DNA of 63,097 nucleotides from NCBI GenBank assembly GCA_028818055.1, contig JAPPOI010000431.1, positions 1 through 63,097 on the forward strand, given 5' to 3'. Under the pieces are notes generated by a model. The model was not told the origin of the DNA. It did not search any database and saw only the letters and a program-made list of their open reading frames with translations. Source of the stretch: Boseongicola sp. GTDB taxonomy: Bacteria; Pseudomonadota; Alphaproteobacteria; Rhodobacterales; Rhodobacteraceae. Both the position numbers and the translations under genes were made by a program. Below are positions 9,009 through 18,369 of the stretch, piece by piece (the first letter of the stretch is position 1; each line of letters begins with the position of its first letter).

Positions 9009-10616
9009 TTACTTTGCGTCGTTTTTCACCGGCGCAAATTCATCAACAACCACAGGCTTGGTCGGCGGCGCCTCTGCCGGAGGTTCGTCAGAGTTCGCGG
9101 TTTCTGCATCGGCATCAACGACAATAACGTCCGCCTCAGGCACATCCTCGGCCGACGTCTCGTCGACAAAGATGTTGTCTGCATCGCCCGCCTCTGAAGA
9201 CGGTTCGGCATCTTCAGCCACCTCTTCGACGTCAGAGCCGATTTGACCGACAATCAGCGGCAACATTTCTGCGCTGGTCAGCATGGTCGATGCTTGTTCG
9301 GCTGGGCGCTTCCAGGTCAGCGTGTCGAAGCTTTCACACGACTCGCAAACTGGCTCCCACTCAGCATGAACTGTCTGGCAGTTCTCGCAGACCCACTGTG
9401 GATCACGCGGAGTGGCAAGCGCGCGGGTCAACCATCCTCGGACCACCGCGTCATCAGCGCCGGACCCACGCTCAATAGCCGCCATTATCGTTAGTGACCG
9501 TGCCGTCGGATCTTCCTCGGGGAGATCGCCCAGCGCTTTCCGAGCCTCAGGAAAATCTTCAGCCGCAATGTGCAATTCGGCCAGCAACATCTTGGTTTCC
9601 GCATTGTCCGCGTGACGTGCAGTTAAGACGCGGAACCGCTTTATCCGTTCCGCAGGCGTCTCATCAGGTTGGATCCGCGCGAAAGCGGCAGCAAGGTCCG
9701 GATGCGGAGCAGCGTCCCAAGCCTTGCGGATAACCCGCGTGGCATACCTCGGCCGGCCTTGTGCGACATAACTATCAGACGCCATGACGGCCGCAGGAAC
9801 CAAATCTGGAGACTTCTGGTTTGCTGCTATGGCAGCTTCACGGCGCTCAATGGTGCTGTCTTCAGCGACAATGTCCCGCGCCTCGCCAAGCGCCAAGACT
9901 GCATCACGTCGCCGATGCACGTCTCTGGGAAGGTTTCCATGCTTCAATTTCGCGCTAAGCGTTTTGCGCGCGCCTGACCAATCACCGTTTCCAGCTTGAA
10001 GCTTCAAAAGCACATCTTGGGTGGGCGCGTGTTTGGTATTCAGAGCAAATGCCTTCTCACCCAATTTCAACGCTGTCGCTGTGTCACCCTCACTGAGCTT
10101 CTGCATCATCAAGCCGCGAACACCGACAAAGCGCGTGCGATCATCTTTCAGAAGTCGCTTGTACGCCACTTCAGCCTTCTTTGAGTCGCCCGACAACTCA
10201 GCCGCCTGTGCAGTAAGCAGCGTGGTCAGATCCGGACGCTTCAAGTACCGGTCAGCTTTGGCAGCTTTCGTGAGCGCGGTGCGCCCGTCGCCAGATGCCA
10301 ACGCCATCATGCCTTCGGCCAATGCATCGTAACCACGTCGCTCACGGTTCCGGGAGAAATAACGAGTCCGCGCTGTTTCGTCGCCGTTCAGGAATCGCAG
10401 GAAAGCGACAATCAATCCGGCAATCTTCAACACCAACCAAATAGCCAAGACCAAAGCGACCAAGGCGATTACCGAAACAAGCGGCCCCAATGTGAATTCC
10501 TGATCAGCAACGGCAATCCGCACGCCACCGTCAGCTTCCAAAAGCCATCCTGCTCCCCATGCCGCCGCACCGACCAGGGCGACGAAGATAATGACTTTCA
10601 GCATTGACCAAATCAT
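9009..10616 (-). CDS. hemY: HemY-family membrane TPR protein with C-terminal zinc ribbon
   Basis: Inner-membrane protein of 535 residues. Two N-terminal transmembrane helices (about 5-27 and 42-70) are followed by TPR-like helical repeats to about 390. At about 408-425 is a C-x2-C-x14-C-x2-C pattern (CENC...CESC), a rubredoxin/zinc-ribbon-like knuckle as in LapB/YciM. An acidic, alanine- and proline-rich tail of about 100 residues follows. The HemX/HemY set lies beside hemD in many proteobacteria and is linked to tetrapyrrole synthesis, but this HemY is not the protoporphyrinogen oxidase of the same name. It is 12 bp downstream of the mitofilin homologue and clearly in the same operon. Confidence 0.9.
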   Translation of the reverse strand: MIWSMLKVIIFVALVGAAAWGAGWLLEADGGVRIAVADQEFTLGPLVSVIALVALVLAIWLVLKIAGLIVAFLRFLNGDETARTRYFSRNRERRGYDALAEGMMALASGDGRTALTKAAKADRYLKRPDLTTLLTAQAAELSGDSKKAEVAYKRLLKDDRTRFVGVRGLMMQKLSEGDTATALKLGEKAFALNTKHAPTQDVLLKLQAGNGDWSGARKTLSAKLKHGNLPRDVHRRRDAVLALGEARDIVAEDSTIERREAAIAANQKSPDLVPAAVMASDSYVAQGRPRYATRVIRKAWDAAPHPDLAAAFARIQPDETPAERIKRFRVLTARHADNAETKMLLAELHIAAEDFPEARKALGDLPEEDPTARSLTIMAAIERGSGADDAVVRGWLTRALATPRDPQWVCENCQTVHAEWEPVCESCESFDTLTWKRPAEQASTMLTSAEMLPLIVGQIGSDVEEVAEDAEPSSEAGDADNIFVDETSAEDVPEADVIVVDADAETANSDEPPAEAPPTKPVVVDEFAPVKNDAK

Positions 10617-10628
10617 GGGTGGACCTTT

Positions 10629-11972
10629 CTACTGAGCACTGGCAGCCAACGCGCTCAGGGCAGACACAGCCTGCTCTCTTTTCTGTGCGCTATTCACCCA
10701 AGACGAGAAAACGTTCATCGACTCGGGCGGCAAGGTTTCGATTTCAGCAATCGCGGCGCCAATTTCTCCTTGCCCCAGAGCCGCCTCGGCCCTTGAAAGA
10801 ATGGCATCGACGTCATCACCGTCTTTTGGCGAAAGCGATCTGGCATTGGTATGTCGTCGTAGGAATGCCGTTACACGGTCACCAGTTGACGCATTTTCGG
10901 GGAGCTCCTGGGCTTCACCCAAAGCTGTACGAGCCAATACCGGAAATTCCTCTTGAAGCGCTCCGAGTGTTGTAACTCCGGAGTCGGCCACTGATGCGAG
11001 AGCTTCTGGGGGCCCCTCAAGCTCGCCAAGCGGCTCTGCAAATGGCGTCCCATTCTCCAAGGCTGTTTTGACATCGGCGATTGCAGCGCGTCTGGCCGCA
11101 GCTTTGGCTTCCGCCAATGCGGCCTGCTCAATTTCGCTCGCGCGTTGTTCGGCAGCTTCAATCTCGGCCTTGGCCGCGGCCGCGGCGGTCTCCAGTTCCG
11201 TTTGAAAAGCCTTCAGCTGTTCTTGCATTTCGGCTTCGCCGTCTGGTGACAAAACAGCGGGCCGCGCGATGATTTCTTCCAATTGGCCGGACAACGTATC
11301 GATCTTCGCGTTTAAGGCCGCGACGTCTTGCGTAAGACCATCAACATCCGATCTGACGCTTGTCATCTCGGAAGATAAATCTGATGTGCCGCTAATGCCC
11401 TCAATTTGAACCAACGCCTGATCCAACTCTTTCGAGATCGCGTCGATTTCAGCAGATTGGCTGGCAATCAATTCATCCTGAGCGTTTATCTTTTCGGACT
11501 GCGCTTCGATGAGCGCCGAAGTTTCTGATGTATCTGAAGTGCCGGTGTTGAACCAATCATTCTGTTGGCCAAGCATCGCCGCTCCAAAGCCAATCGCACC
11601 GGCGACGACGCCACCGAAAACCAAGCTCCCAGCACCAGGACCGGTTCGCTCGACTACCGGAGCCGGCGCAGCAATCTGAGTTTCGATTTCTGTTTCGGTG
11701 GATTCGTCGGCCGCTGAGACCTCGTCTTCGACAATCTCAGCATCCTCAATGACGTCGTCAGTGACATCTTCGCTTAGAATGAGCGGCTCGTCGTCCGACT
11801 TCGCCTCGATGTTGTTTTCCGAACCCTCGAGCTCAGCGGAAATATCCTCCGCCGACGCCGATTCGGCACTAACATCGGCTTCGTCGTCTGCTGGCATGTT
11901 TTCAAAGATATTTTTGTCGGCGGAATCTTCACTAACGTTCTGAGATTCAGAGGTTTTCGACTTGCGAGCCAA
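10629..11972 (-). CDS. Mitofilin (Mic60) homologue
   Basis: Membrane protein of 447 residues. It has a long acidic, disordered N-terminal region (1-105), a single glycine/alanine-rich transmembrane segment at about 112-135, an extended coiled coil (about 150-310, heptads rich in E, A and Q) and a C-terminal mitofilin-signature domain (about 365-447, including TAFLRRHTNARSL and DVDAILSRAEAALGQGE). In alphaproteobacteria the gene between hemD and hemY is known to encode the Mic60 homologue that bends inner membranes, the ancestor of the mitochondrial cristae-junction protein. The sequence layout here fits exactly. The operon order is hemD, this gene, hemY. Confidence 0.88.
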   Translation of the reverse strand: MARKSKTSESQNVSEDSADKNIFENMPADDEADVSAESASAEDISAELEGSENNIEAKSDDEPLILSEDVTDDVIEDAEIVEDEVSAADESTETEIETQIAAPAPVVERTGPGAGSLVFGGVVAGAIGFGAAMLGQQNDWFNTGTSDTSETSALIEAQSEKINAQDELIASQSAEIDAISKELDQALVQIEGISGTSDLSSEMTSVRSDVDGLTQDVAALNAKIDTLSGQLEEIIARPAVLSPDGEAEMQEQLKAFQTELETAAAAAKAEIEAAEQRASEIEQAALAEAKAAARRAAIADVKTALENGTPFAEPLGELEGPPEALASVADSGVTTLGALQEEFPVLARTALGEAQELPENASTGDRVTAFLRRHTNARSLSPKDGDDVDAILSRAEAALGQGEIGAAIAEIETLPPESMNVFSSWVNSAQKREQAVSALSALAASAQ

Positions 11973-12065
11973 AACTGGGGACCCCTTTCAAACTGCCGTA
12001 ACTTCTCGGCGAACCACACTTATCAACAGTGTAATGTGCGAACTAAGCATCAACAAGTTGAAGGG

Positions 12066-12755
12066 TCACAAAGCCGCAGTTACCGCCTCGACCATCGCGT
12101 CGAAAGTTGGCGCTTCTGCAACCAAAATCTGCCCACGTCCGGTCCATTCATTCGCCGCAGCGGGACTGATAGCAATCGCTGTCACCCGGTCCTCATCAGC
12201 CAAAAGCTCTGAAAGAAGTCTTGCCGACCGCGGTGAGAACACAGGAGCAATGACCGTTGCCCCGCTTTGGATCAGGGCTTTCGCCTGTTCCGTCAAATCT
12301 TGCGGCACTTGCTCATAAACAACAATGTCGTCAGTTCCAATTCCGCTTTCCGTCAACCTCTGCGCAAGATCCCCGCGGGCATGGCGGCCACGAAGATGGA
12401 CACATGGTCCTTCGAGCGATCGTGAGTTTGCGAGGAACTCTTCAACGTTCGCGCCCAAAGTGACTGCATCCGCGCCGAAGCTTCTGGACAATCTGCCTGT
12501 CTCTTCGCCGACGGTCGCAACTTTCTGGCCTTGCAACTTGCCAGCCAAACCCATCCGACGGACCGCGTTGCCTGACGTGAAAATGACCGTTTTATAGTCT
12601 GTGGTGTCAGGTACAGGACCTACCGGCTCGATTTCGAAAACAGGAGAAATAACATGTGCAATTTCACGTCCAAGTCGCTCTTCACACGCCTTTAAAAACT
12701 CATGTGAACGTGCCGCTGGACGGCTAAGCAAAAGTACCGGTGACTGATCTGCCAT
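12066..12755 (-). CDS. hemD: Uroporphyrinogen-III synthase
   Basis: Cytosolic enzyme of 229 residues that closes and inverts ring D of hydroxymethylbilane to give uroporphyrinogen III. Family marks are the N-terminal LLLSRPAARS, the first-lobe segment TVIFTSGNAVRRM, and the second-lobe VIAPVFSPRSARLL with IAISPAAANEW. HemD sequences diverge strongly, so these positions and the context carry the call. The start is the ATG at 12755 preceded by GAAGGG; the frame continues to a TTG at 12776. It is divergent from tsaD with only 68 bp between, so both promoters must lie there. hemC is not in the window. Confidence 0.88.
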   Translation of the reverse strand: MADQSPVLLLSRPAARSHEFLKACEERLGREIAHVISPVFEIEPVGPVPDTTDYKTVIFTSGNAVRRMGLAGKLQGQKVATVGEETGRLSRSFGADAVTLGANVEEFLANSRSLEGPCVHLRGRHARGDLAQRLTESGIGTDDIVVYEQVPQDLTEQAKALIQSGATVIAPVFSPRSARLLSELLADEDRVTAIAISPAAANEWTGRGQILVAEAPTFDAMVEAVTAAL

Positions 12756-12823
12756 ATGCCCTTCGCTTGTCTGCAAGGCGCGCCAGTGTTACCTGCCAGT
12801 GAAGCAGCGCGCAAGTCGGGCCG

Positions 12824-13909
12824 ATGAAAGACATCGAGATCATTTTAGGCATAGAATCGAGTTGCGACGACACAGCGGCCGCGGTTGTAACAGCCGACAG
12901 ACGCATTCTCTCCTCCATCGTCGCAGACCAAACCATGCTACATTCCGCATTTGGCGGAGTAGTTCCAGAAATCGCTGCCCGAGCCCACGCCGAGAAACTG
13001 GATTTCGCGGTCGAACAGGCTTTAAGCGAGGCAGATGTCACGCTTAAGGACATTCATGCGATTGCTGTGACCGCCGGACCCGGCCTGATTGGCGGAGTGA
13101 TGTCGGGTGTCATGCTGGCAAAAGGTCTCGCCACGGGCTCCGGTCTGCCATTGATCGGCGTCAACCACCTTGTAGGGCACGCACTCACTCCGCGGTTGAC
13201 TGACGATCTGGCCTTTCCATATCTGATGCTCTTGGTTTCGGGTGGTCACTGCCAATTTCTCATCGTGAACGGCCCTGATCAGTTCGAGCGACTAGGAGGC
13301 ACGATCGACGACGCGCCGGGCGAAGCGTTCGACAAAGTTGCTCGCCTTCTGGGTCTGTCGCAGCCCGGCGGACCGTCTATTGAAATTGCCGCCCAATCCG
13401 GAAACGACAAGGCATTCGCGTTCCCACGTCCTCTGTTGAACCGCGACGGCATGGACATGAGTTTCTCTGGTTTGAAGACTGCCGTTCTCAGGTCACGCGA
13501 CGCCATTATTTCCGAGAAAGGCGGCATCAGCCTAAAAGATCAATCTGATCTCGCCGCAAGTTTTCAATCTGCCGTAACCGACTTGCTTGTTGAGAAATCC
13601 CGGCGCGCAATTCAAGTCTACCTTGAGCAATCTCCTGTTCAACCCGCGCTCGCGGTCGCCGGAGGCGTTGCCGCCAACACGCTTGTTCGCGCAGGCTTGA
13701 AAGACCTGACGTCCAAGATGTCCGTTGAATTCATTGCTCCGCCCCTGCCACTTTGCACGGATAACGCGGCAATGATCGCTTGGGTCGGACACGAACTGCG
13801 CCGCATCGGCCATCCTGGCATGACACCTTTGGTCCCCCGTCCGCGATGGCCGCTGGACCCGCGGCGTCCTTCGATGCTGGGATCCGGGAAAAAGGGAGCA
13901 AAGGCATGA
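12824..13909 (+). CDS. tsaD: tRNA N6-adenosine threonylcarbamoyltransferase TsaD
   Basis: ASKHA-fold enzyme (361 residues) that transfers the threonylcarbamoyl group to A37 of ANN-decoding tRNAs (t6A), acting with TsaB and TsaE. Visible marks are the N-terminal [26 protein letters not shown], the metal-ligand motif NHLVGH, and [23 protein letters not shown] and the C-terminal [12 protein letters not shown] follow. Length is normal for the family. It is the first gene of an operon: its stop overlaps the gpsA start (ATGA). TsaE is encoded about 10 kb away at 23969; TsaB and TsaC are not in the window. Confidence 0.96.
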   Translation: MKDIEIILGIESSCDDTAAAVVTADRRILSSIVADQTMLHSAFGGVVPEIAARAHAEKLDFAVEQALSEADVTLKDIHAIAVTAGPGLIGGVMSGVMLAKGLATGSGLPLIGVNHLVGHALTPRLTDDLAFPYLMLLVSGGHCQFLIVNGPDQFERLGGTIDDAPGEAFDKVARLLGLSQPGGPSIEIAAQSGNDKAFAFPRPLLNRDGMDMSFSGLKTAVLRSRDAIISEKGGISLKDQSDLAASFQSAVTDLLVEKSRRAIQVYLEQSPVQPALAVAGGVAANTLVRAGLKDLTSKMSVEFIAPPLPLCTDNAAMIAWVGHELRRIGHPGMTPLVPRPRWPLDPRRPSMLGSGKKGAKA

Positions 13910-14865
13910 CAGGCGTTGCCGTAATTGGTTCTGGCGCGTTCGGCACCTCACTTGCGTTGGCACTGGCCGCAGAAGGGTCTCCAATTGAGTTTTGGGGGCG
14001 AGATCGGGATGATCTGCGGCAAATGCAGGAAAACCGGAAAACCGGGACCAGATTGCCCGGTTTTGATTTGCCGGAAAGTATTTCGGTTAAGCCGGACCTT
14101 GAAAAGATATCGGCGCAAGTTTGCCTTCTTTCCGTACCCATGCAGAAACTGGCCGGTTTCCTTGAAAGCGCTCCTTCACTGAAGGGTCGGACATTGGTCG
14201 CATGCTGCAAGGGTGTCGATCTGAAAACCGGTTTGGGGCCTGTGTCAACGATCCAAACTGTCTTCCCCGACAACAGCGCGGGAATACTGACCGGACCAAG
14301 CTTTGCCGTAGACATTGCAGCAGGCTTACCAACTGCGCTGGTCATTGCGCACGGCGATGCTTCGGTGGCAGCCTCACTTCAGGCCGAGTTAAACCGAAGC
14401 AAGCTCAGGCTTTACCGCACAACCGACACTGTTGGCGCTGAACTTGGCGGCTCACTGAAGAACGTGGTTGCCCTAGCGTCCGGTATCGCGATTGGCGCTG
14501 GACTTGGCGAAAGTGCCCGCGCTTCGGTCATCGCACGTGGGTTCGCCGAGATGACGCGTTATGCGATGCGTATGGGCGCGCAGCCCGAGACTTTGGGCGG
14601 ATTGTCGGGCCTGGGTGATCTTGTGTTGACCGCTACGTCAGAAAAGAGCCGGAATTACTCGGCCGGAATTGCGATTGGACAGGGCCGAGATCTGCCAGAT
14701 GTCACCATCGAAGGCATAGCAACCGCGCAAGCGATTGCAGGTCTTGCCAAAAGCGACGGCGTCGACATGCCTTTGGCGTCCGCCGTTGCCGCAATTACGC
14801 TTGGCAAGCTGGACCTTCGATCTGCTATTGAGATGTTGTTAGCCCGACCAGCGACCGAGGAATAA
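13906..14865 (+). CDS. gpsA: Glycerol-3-phosphate dehydrogenase [NAD(P)+]
   Basis: Cytosolic enzyme of 319 residues that reduces dihydroxyacetone phosphate to sn-glycerol 3-phosphate for phospholipid synthesis. The N-terminal Rossmann motif is [16 protein letters not shown]. The [12 protein letters not shown] segment, the catalytic-lysine region [17 protein letters not shown] and [17 protein letters not shown] are all present. Although the frame is open from 13780, the true start is the ATG at 13906, which overlaps the tsaD stop and begins directly at the nucleotide-binding strand. The EVE gene starts 3 bases after its stop. Confidence 0.96.
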   Translation: MTGVAVIGSGAFGTSLALALAAEGSPIEFWGRDRDDLRQMQENRKTGTRLPGFDLPESISVKPDLEKISAQVCLLSVPMQKLAGFLESAPSLKGRTLVACCKGVDLKTGLGPVSTIQTVFPDNSAGILTGPSFAVDIAAGLPTALVIAHGDASVAASLQAELNRSKLRLYRTTDTVGAELGGSLKNVVALASGIAIGAGLGESARASVIARGFAEMTRYAMRMGAQPETLGGLSGLGDLVLTATSEKSRNYSAGIAIGQGRDLPDVTIEGIATAQAIAGLAKSDGVDMPLASAVAAITLGKLDLRSAIEMLLARPATEE

Positions 14866-14868
14866 AGC

Positions 14869-15285
14869 ATGCAATATTGGCTGTTCAAATCCGAACCTTC
14901 CACTTGGAGCTGGGATGACCAATTGGCCAAGGGCGACGCCGGTGAAGAATGGGACGGCGTGCGAAACTACCAAGCCAGAAACCACATGAGAACGATGAAA
15001 ATTGGCGATCTTGGGTTCTTTTACCACTCTCAGAAAGACAAAGAGATCGTGGGAATCGTCGAGGTCATCGCAGAGTCGCATCCAGACAGCACAACCGATG
15101 ACGAGCGGTGGGACTGTGTAGACATCAAAGCGGTCAAAACAGTCACTAAACCAGTGACTTTAGCGGAAATTAAGGAAAACGAGCGGTTGTCCGGCATGGT
15201 CTTGGTCAACAACACTCGACTGTCTGTTCAGCCTGTGTCGGCGGACGAATGGCGGATCATCTGCAACATGGCCGGCGTCAAATAA
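14869..15285 (+). CDS. EVE (PUA-like) domain protein
   Basis: Single-domain EVE protein of 138 residues. Typical marks are YWLFKSEPSTWSWDD at the N-terminus, WDGVRNYQARNHMRTMKIGD in the middle, GFFYHS, and the aromatic cage region toward the C-terminus. EVE domains share the PUA/YTH/ASCH fold and bind modified bases in RNA or DNA; no enzymatic activity is established for most. Spaced 3 bp from gpsA in the tsaD-gpsA operon, it is probably translated from the same mRNA as a t6A enzyme. That suggests, without proving, a link to tRNA or nucleotide modification. Confidence 0.9.
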   Translation: MQYWLFKSEPSTWSWDDQLAKGDAGEEWDGVRNYQARNHMRTMKIGDLGFFYHSQKDKEIVGIVEVIAESHPDSTTDDERWDCVDIKAVKTVTKPVTLAEIKENERLSGMVLVNNTRLSVQPVSADEWRIICNMAGVK

Positions 15286-15353
15286 TCTGAAGACTGGCCA
15301 GATTAGGGTTCATCTTCCATAGTTGAGAAAACAACAGGAAGGGAACCAAACAC

Positions 15354-15737
15354 ATGGAAGTTGTGAGCGTAATTGCCGCAGCAGTTGCAGCATGGATATT
15401 TGGTGCAATCTGGTACGGCGTTATCGGCAAACAGTGGATGGCCGCTTCGGGGCTTACGGAAGAGACAATCGACCGAAAGAACCCTGCTCCTTACATTGTC
15501 AGCTTTATTTGCACGATCATCGTTGCCGGCATGACACGGCACGTCTTGGCTGGATCAGGGATCGAAGAAGTTGGAAAGGCTGCTTTGACCGGGTTTGGGC
15601 TTGGGTTGTTTATAGCAACACCGTGGATTGCCACCAACGTGATGTTCTCGCAGCGCAATCGCAGCCTGATCTGGATGGACGGCGTTTATCCAACGATCGG
15701 AATGGCGCTGATGGCCGTAGTGCTTACGGTCTTATAA
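15354..15737 (+). CDS. DUF1761-family membrane protein
   Basis: Small integral-membrane protein of 127 residues with about four hydrophobic helices (about 1-20, 48-65, 76-96, 108-127). The N-terminal AAAVAAWIFGAIWYGVIGKQW is characteristic of DUF1761. No function is known for the family. A purine-rich AGGAAGGG lies about 9-12 bases before the ATG. It follows the EVE gene by 68 bp in the same direction and is convergent with the DUF2853 gene, with a GC-rich hairpin between. Confidence 0.8.
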   Translation: MEVVSVIAAAVAAWIFGAIWYGVIGKQWMAASGLTEETIDRKNPAPYIVSFICTIIVAGMTRHVLAGSGIEEVGKAALTGFGLGLFIATPWIATNVMFSQRNRSLIWMDGVYPTIGMALMAVVLTVL

Positions 15738-15743
15738 CGAAAA

Positions 15744-15766
15744 CGGCGCCAGATACTCTAGCGCCG
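15744..15766 (-). terminator. Hairpin terminator between convergent genes
   Basis: CGGCGC at 15744-15749 pairs with GCGCCG at 15761-15766 around an 11-base loop. Read on the minus strand the hairpin is followed by GTTTTCGTT, so it best serves the DUF2853 gene that ends at 15791. It could also slow transcription from the DUF1761 side. Confidence 0.45.
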
Positions 15767-15790
15767 AACTAGTCTCTAAACCTGGCAAAT

Positions 15791-16132
15791 TCAGCCGTAT
15801 ACGTGTTCTTTGCCAAAGTGCTTTGTCAGCATATAGTAGACCACCGCACGATACTTGTTGCGCTCCGAGCGGCCATAGGTGTCGATCACCGAATTGATGG
15901 CAGCCATCAACTCAGGTCCGTCGCTTAAACCAAGCTTTTTGATCAGGAAGTTGTTTTTAACAGTCTCCAGCTCGCCTGGCTGACTGCCAGCGACAGTCGA
16001 TGCATCTGCGTCATAGATCGACGGCCCACACCCAATCGTAACTTTCTTTAACAATGACATATCCGGATTCATGCCGCATTTCTCGCGAAGATCGCTTGCA
16101 TACATGTCGATCAGTTCATCGCGCTTGCCCAT
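15791..16132 (-). CDS. DUF2853-family protein
   Basis: Small soluble, mainly helical protein of 113 residues. It matches the DUF2853 pattern: an N-terminal DMYASDLREKCGMNPDMSLL, a GPSIYDADASTVAG segment in the middle and a C-terminal RNKYRAVVYYMLTKHFGKE. A structure exists for the family but no function. It stands alone on the minus strand, downstream of the extensin-like gene by about 130 bp. Confidence 0.8.
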   Translation of the reverse strand: MGKRDELIDMYASDLREKCGMNPDMSLLKKVTIGCGPSIYDADASTVAGSQPGELETVKNNFLIKKLGLSDGPELMAAINSVIDTYGRSERNKYRAVVYYMLTKHFGKEHVYG

Positions 16133-16263
16133 GTCTTACTCCAAAATTGCATTTCCAGAAGCTTCCGGAATCTCAGCCGGACGCATATTGCAAGAATAAG
16201 GGTCTTAGGGCGCAAAAAAATGGGAAAAAGGCTGGTTTAGTCGCACAATTGGCTGACTTAGGG

Positions 16264-16971
16264 TTATTGGCAGCGCCCCCAACCCCGCGATTGAAGATGG
16301 AAATGATCGGCGTGAAGAGAGTTGAAATCCGGACCCAGTGTGGTTGCAAACCAATCGCAGGCACCGTCGCGAACTCTTCTAAGAAACGCCTGCTCTTTGG
16401 TGCCTCCATGCCAATCGGAAAGAAGGGAGATTGTCTCGCCAGTGTCCAGAACGAAGCCCGCAATGTCGATGGCCTCGGCGGTGGCGTGCGTCGACATCCT
16501 TCCGCCAGATCCATTTGGGGTGCGGATTTCGCGGCATGAGTAGCTGGACAAGTGGTTTATTCGGGAAACTCCAACACCGTAAACTGAGCGCGCAGCCGGT
16601 TGAACTGAATGGCGATCCCAAAGGATGGTGCGCAAGGCGATAGCGCAGGATGTCTCCAAGGGCGCAATATCGGCACTGTCAGCCGCTGAAAGTCGAACAC
16701 GCGGATCGATTCCGCAAACGTCTGTCTCTTGGAGGGGCGACAAACGTTGTACATCTTTAGATTCAATCGCTGACAGGCAAGCTGCGGCATTATTCGCGGT
16801 TCGCCGTAGCTTCCAACGCGTAAGCGGCGTGACCTCATCGCTCAATTGAAGAGGCTTGAGCGGATTCCAAGAGTTGGGAAGCGGGGTGTCGGGATGGGTC
16901 GTCGCCACAACAAACAGCCCTCCCGCGATCGCAATCGCCGAGAGGGCTGCCGATACCAGCGGAAGGCGCAA
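16264..16971 (-). CDS. Extensin-like C-terminal domain protein (envelope)
   Basis: Protein of 235 residues with an N-terminal signal anchor (about 3-22) and an extensin-like_C domain. The domain shows cysteines near the middle, the segment MSTHATAEAIDIAGFVL, and a C-terminal DFNSLHADHFHLQ. The H..A.A.DI and LHxDHFH pattern resembles the zinc ligands of D-Ala-D-Ala peptidases of the VanY/MepA type, so a periplasmic peptidoglycan peptidase is plausible (inference). It begins 9 bases after the ahcY stop, so it is co-transcribed with it although the functions seem unrelated. Confidence 0.82.
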   Translation of the reverse strand: MRLPLVSAALSAIAIAGGLFVVATTHPDTPLPNSWNPLKPLQLSDEVTPLTRWKLRRTANNAAACLSAIESKDVQRLSPLQETDVCGIDPRVRLSAADSADIAPLETSCAIALRTILWDRHSVQPAARSVYGVGVSRINHLSSYSCREIRTPNGSGGRMSTHATAEAIDIAGFVLDTGETISLLSDWHGGTKEQAFLRRVRDGACDWFATTLGPDFNSLHADHFHLQSRGWGRCQ

Positions 16972-16980
16972 ATCTGCGCC

Positions 16981-18369
16981 TTAGTACCGATAATGTTCGG
17001 GCTTATAAGGGCCTTCAGGCTTTACGCCGATGTAGCTGGCCTGATCCGTATTCAGTTCTGTCAGCTTGGCGCCAATCCGACCCAAATGCAGCTTGGCGAC
17101 TTTCTCGTCCAGATGCTTGGGCAGGATGTAGACCTTGTTCTCGTATTCGTCGCCCTTGGTGAACAATTCGATCTGAGCGAGAACCTGGTTGGTGAAAGAC
17201 GCCGACATCACGAAAGACGGGTGGCCGGTCGCATTACCAAGATTCAGCAGTCGACCTTCCGACAACAGAATGATCCGATTGCCCGATGGCATCTCGATCA
17301 TGTCGACCTGTTCTTTGATGTTCGTCCATTTGTGGTTCTTCAGGTTGGCAACCTGAATCTCGTTGTCGAAGTGACCAATATTTCCGACGATGGCCATATC
17401 CTTCATGTCGCGCATGTGCTCGATACGGATTACGTCTTTGTTGCCGGTCGTGGTGATGAAAATGTCGGCAGTTTCGACTTCGTCTTCCAACAAGGTGACT
17501 TCAAATCCGTCCATCGCCGCCTGAAGGGCGCAAATCGGGTCTACTTCCGTCACTTTGACGCGCGCGCCCGCTCCACGGAGCGATGCAGCCGATCCTTTTC
17601 CAACGTCGCCATACCCGCAGACAACCGCAACCTTGCCAGCCATCATAGTGTCAGTCGCACGGCGGATGCCGTCGACAAGCGACTCTTTGCAGCCGTACTT
17701 GTTGTCAAACTTCGACTTGGTGACGCTGTCGTTGACGTTGATGGCTGGGAACGGCAGCTGACCGTCGCGCACCAACTGGTAGAGACGGTTAACGCCGGTC
17801 GTGGTTTCTTCGGAAACACCCATGATCTGATCGCGCACCTTGGTGAACCAGCCTGGGCTTTCCGCCATCCGTTTTTTGATCTGCGCCTTGATGACTTCCT
17901 CTTCCTCGGATTGGGGAACAGGAATGACGTCTTCGCCAGCTTCCGCACGTGCGCCGAGCAGCACGTAAAGAGTTGCGTCGCCACCATCGTCCAAAATCAT
18001 GTTTGGACCGTCCTCGAACAGGAACGACTTGTCGAGATAATCCCAGTGCTCTTCCAAGGTCTGACCCTTGATCGCAAAGACTGGAATGCCGCCTTCCGCG
18101 ATGGCGGCTGCGGCGTGGTCTTGCGTTGAGAAGATATTGCACGATGCCCAGCGCACGTCTGCTCCAAGAGCGGTAAGTGTCTCGATCAGAACGGCCGTCT
18201 GGATCGTCATGTGAAGCGATCCAACGATCCTTGCACCAGAGAGTGGTTTGGATTTTCCGTATTCTTCGCGCAGCGCCATGAGACCCGGCATTTCGGTCTC
18301 GGCGATATCCAATTCCTTTCGGCCAAATGCGGCCAGAGAGATATCTTTGACGATGTAATCTTTGGGCAT
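16981..18369 (-). CDS. ahcY: Adenosylhomocysteinase (SAH hydrolase)
   Basis: Cytosolic NAD-dependent enzyme of 462 residues that splits S-adenosylhomocysteine into adenosine and homocysteine, relieving product inhibition of methyltransferases. Marks are [15 protein letters not shown], the NAD-binding [29 protein letters not shown], and the C-terminal lysine/tyrosine tail [10 protein letters not shown]. The length matches bacterial AhcY with the extra internal insertion. The region around its start forms a perfect 10-bp hairpin (18368-18402) with the ribosome-binding sequence in the loop, so translation is probably regulated. In Rhodobacter, ahcY is a known neighbour of the regA locus, as it is here at about 1.2 kb. 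Confidence 0.97.
   Translation of the reverse strand: MPKDYIVKDISLAAFGRKELDIAETEMPGLMALREEYGKSKPLSGARIVGSLHMTIQTAVLIETLTALGADVRWASCNIFSTQDHAAAAIAEGGIPVFAIKGQTLEEHWDYLDKSFLFEDGPNMILDDGGDATLYVLLGARAEAGEDVIPVPQSEEEEVIKAQIKKRMAESPGWFTKVRDQIMGVSEETTTGVNRLYQLVRDGQLPFPAINVNDSVTKSKFDNKYGCKESLVDGIRRATDTMMAGKVAVVCGYGDVGKGSAASLRGAGARVKVTEVDPICALQAAMDGFEVTLLEDEVETADIFITTTGNKDVIRIEHMRDMKDMAIVGNIGHFDNEIQVANLKNHKWTNIKEQVDMIEMPSGNRIILLSEGRLLNLGNATGHPSFVMSASFTNQVLAQIELFTKGDEYENKVYILPKHLDEKVAKLHLGRIGAKLTELNTDQASYIGVKPEGPYKPEHYRY

Noticed and set aside
11973-12065. ACACT-TATCAAC-AGTGT and a TTATCAACA DnaA-like box between hemD and the mitofilin gene
   Set aside because: A single 5-bp stem and a single one-mismatch box are expected by chance in 63 kb; no clustering as at 44.1-44.4 kb.
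13780-13905. In-frame extension of gpsA into tsaD
   Set aside because: The 42 extra residues are the C-terminal tsaD coding sequence read in another frame; the ATG at 13906 overlaps the tsaD stop and starts at the Rossmann strand.
16846-18129. Long plus-strand open frame (427 codons) opposite ahcY and the extensin-like gene
   Set aside because: It is an antisense shadow of two well-recognised genes, has no domain pattern and no ribosome-binding site. High GC at third positions of ahcY leaves this frame open.
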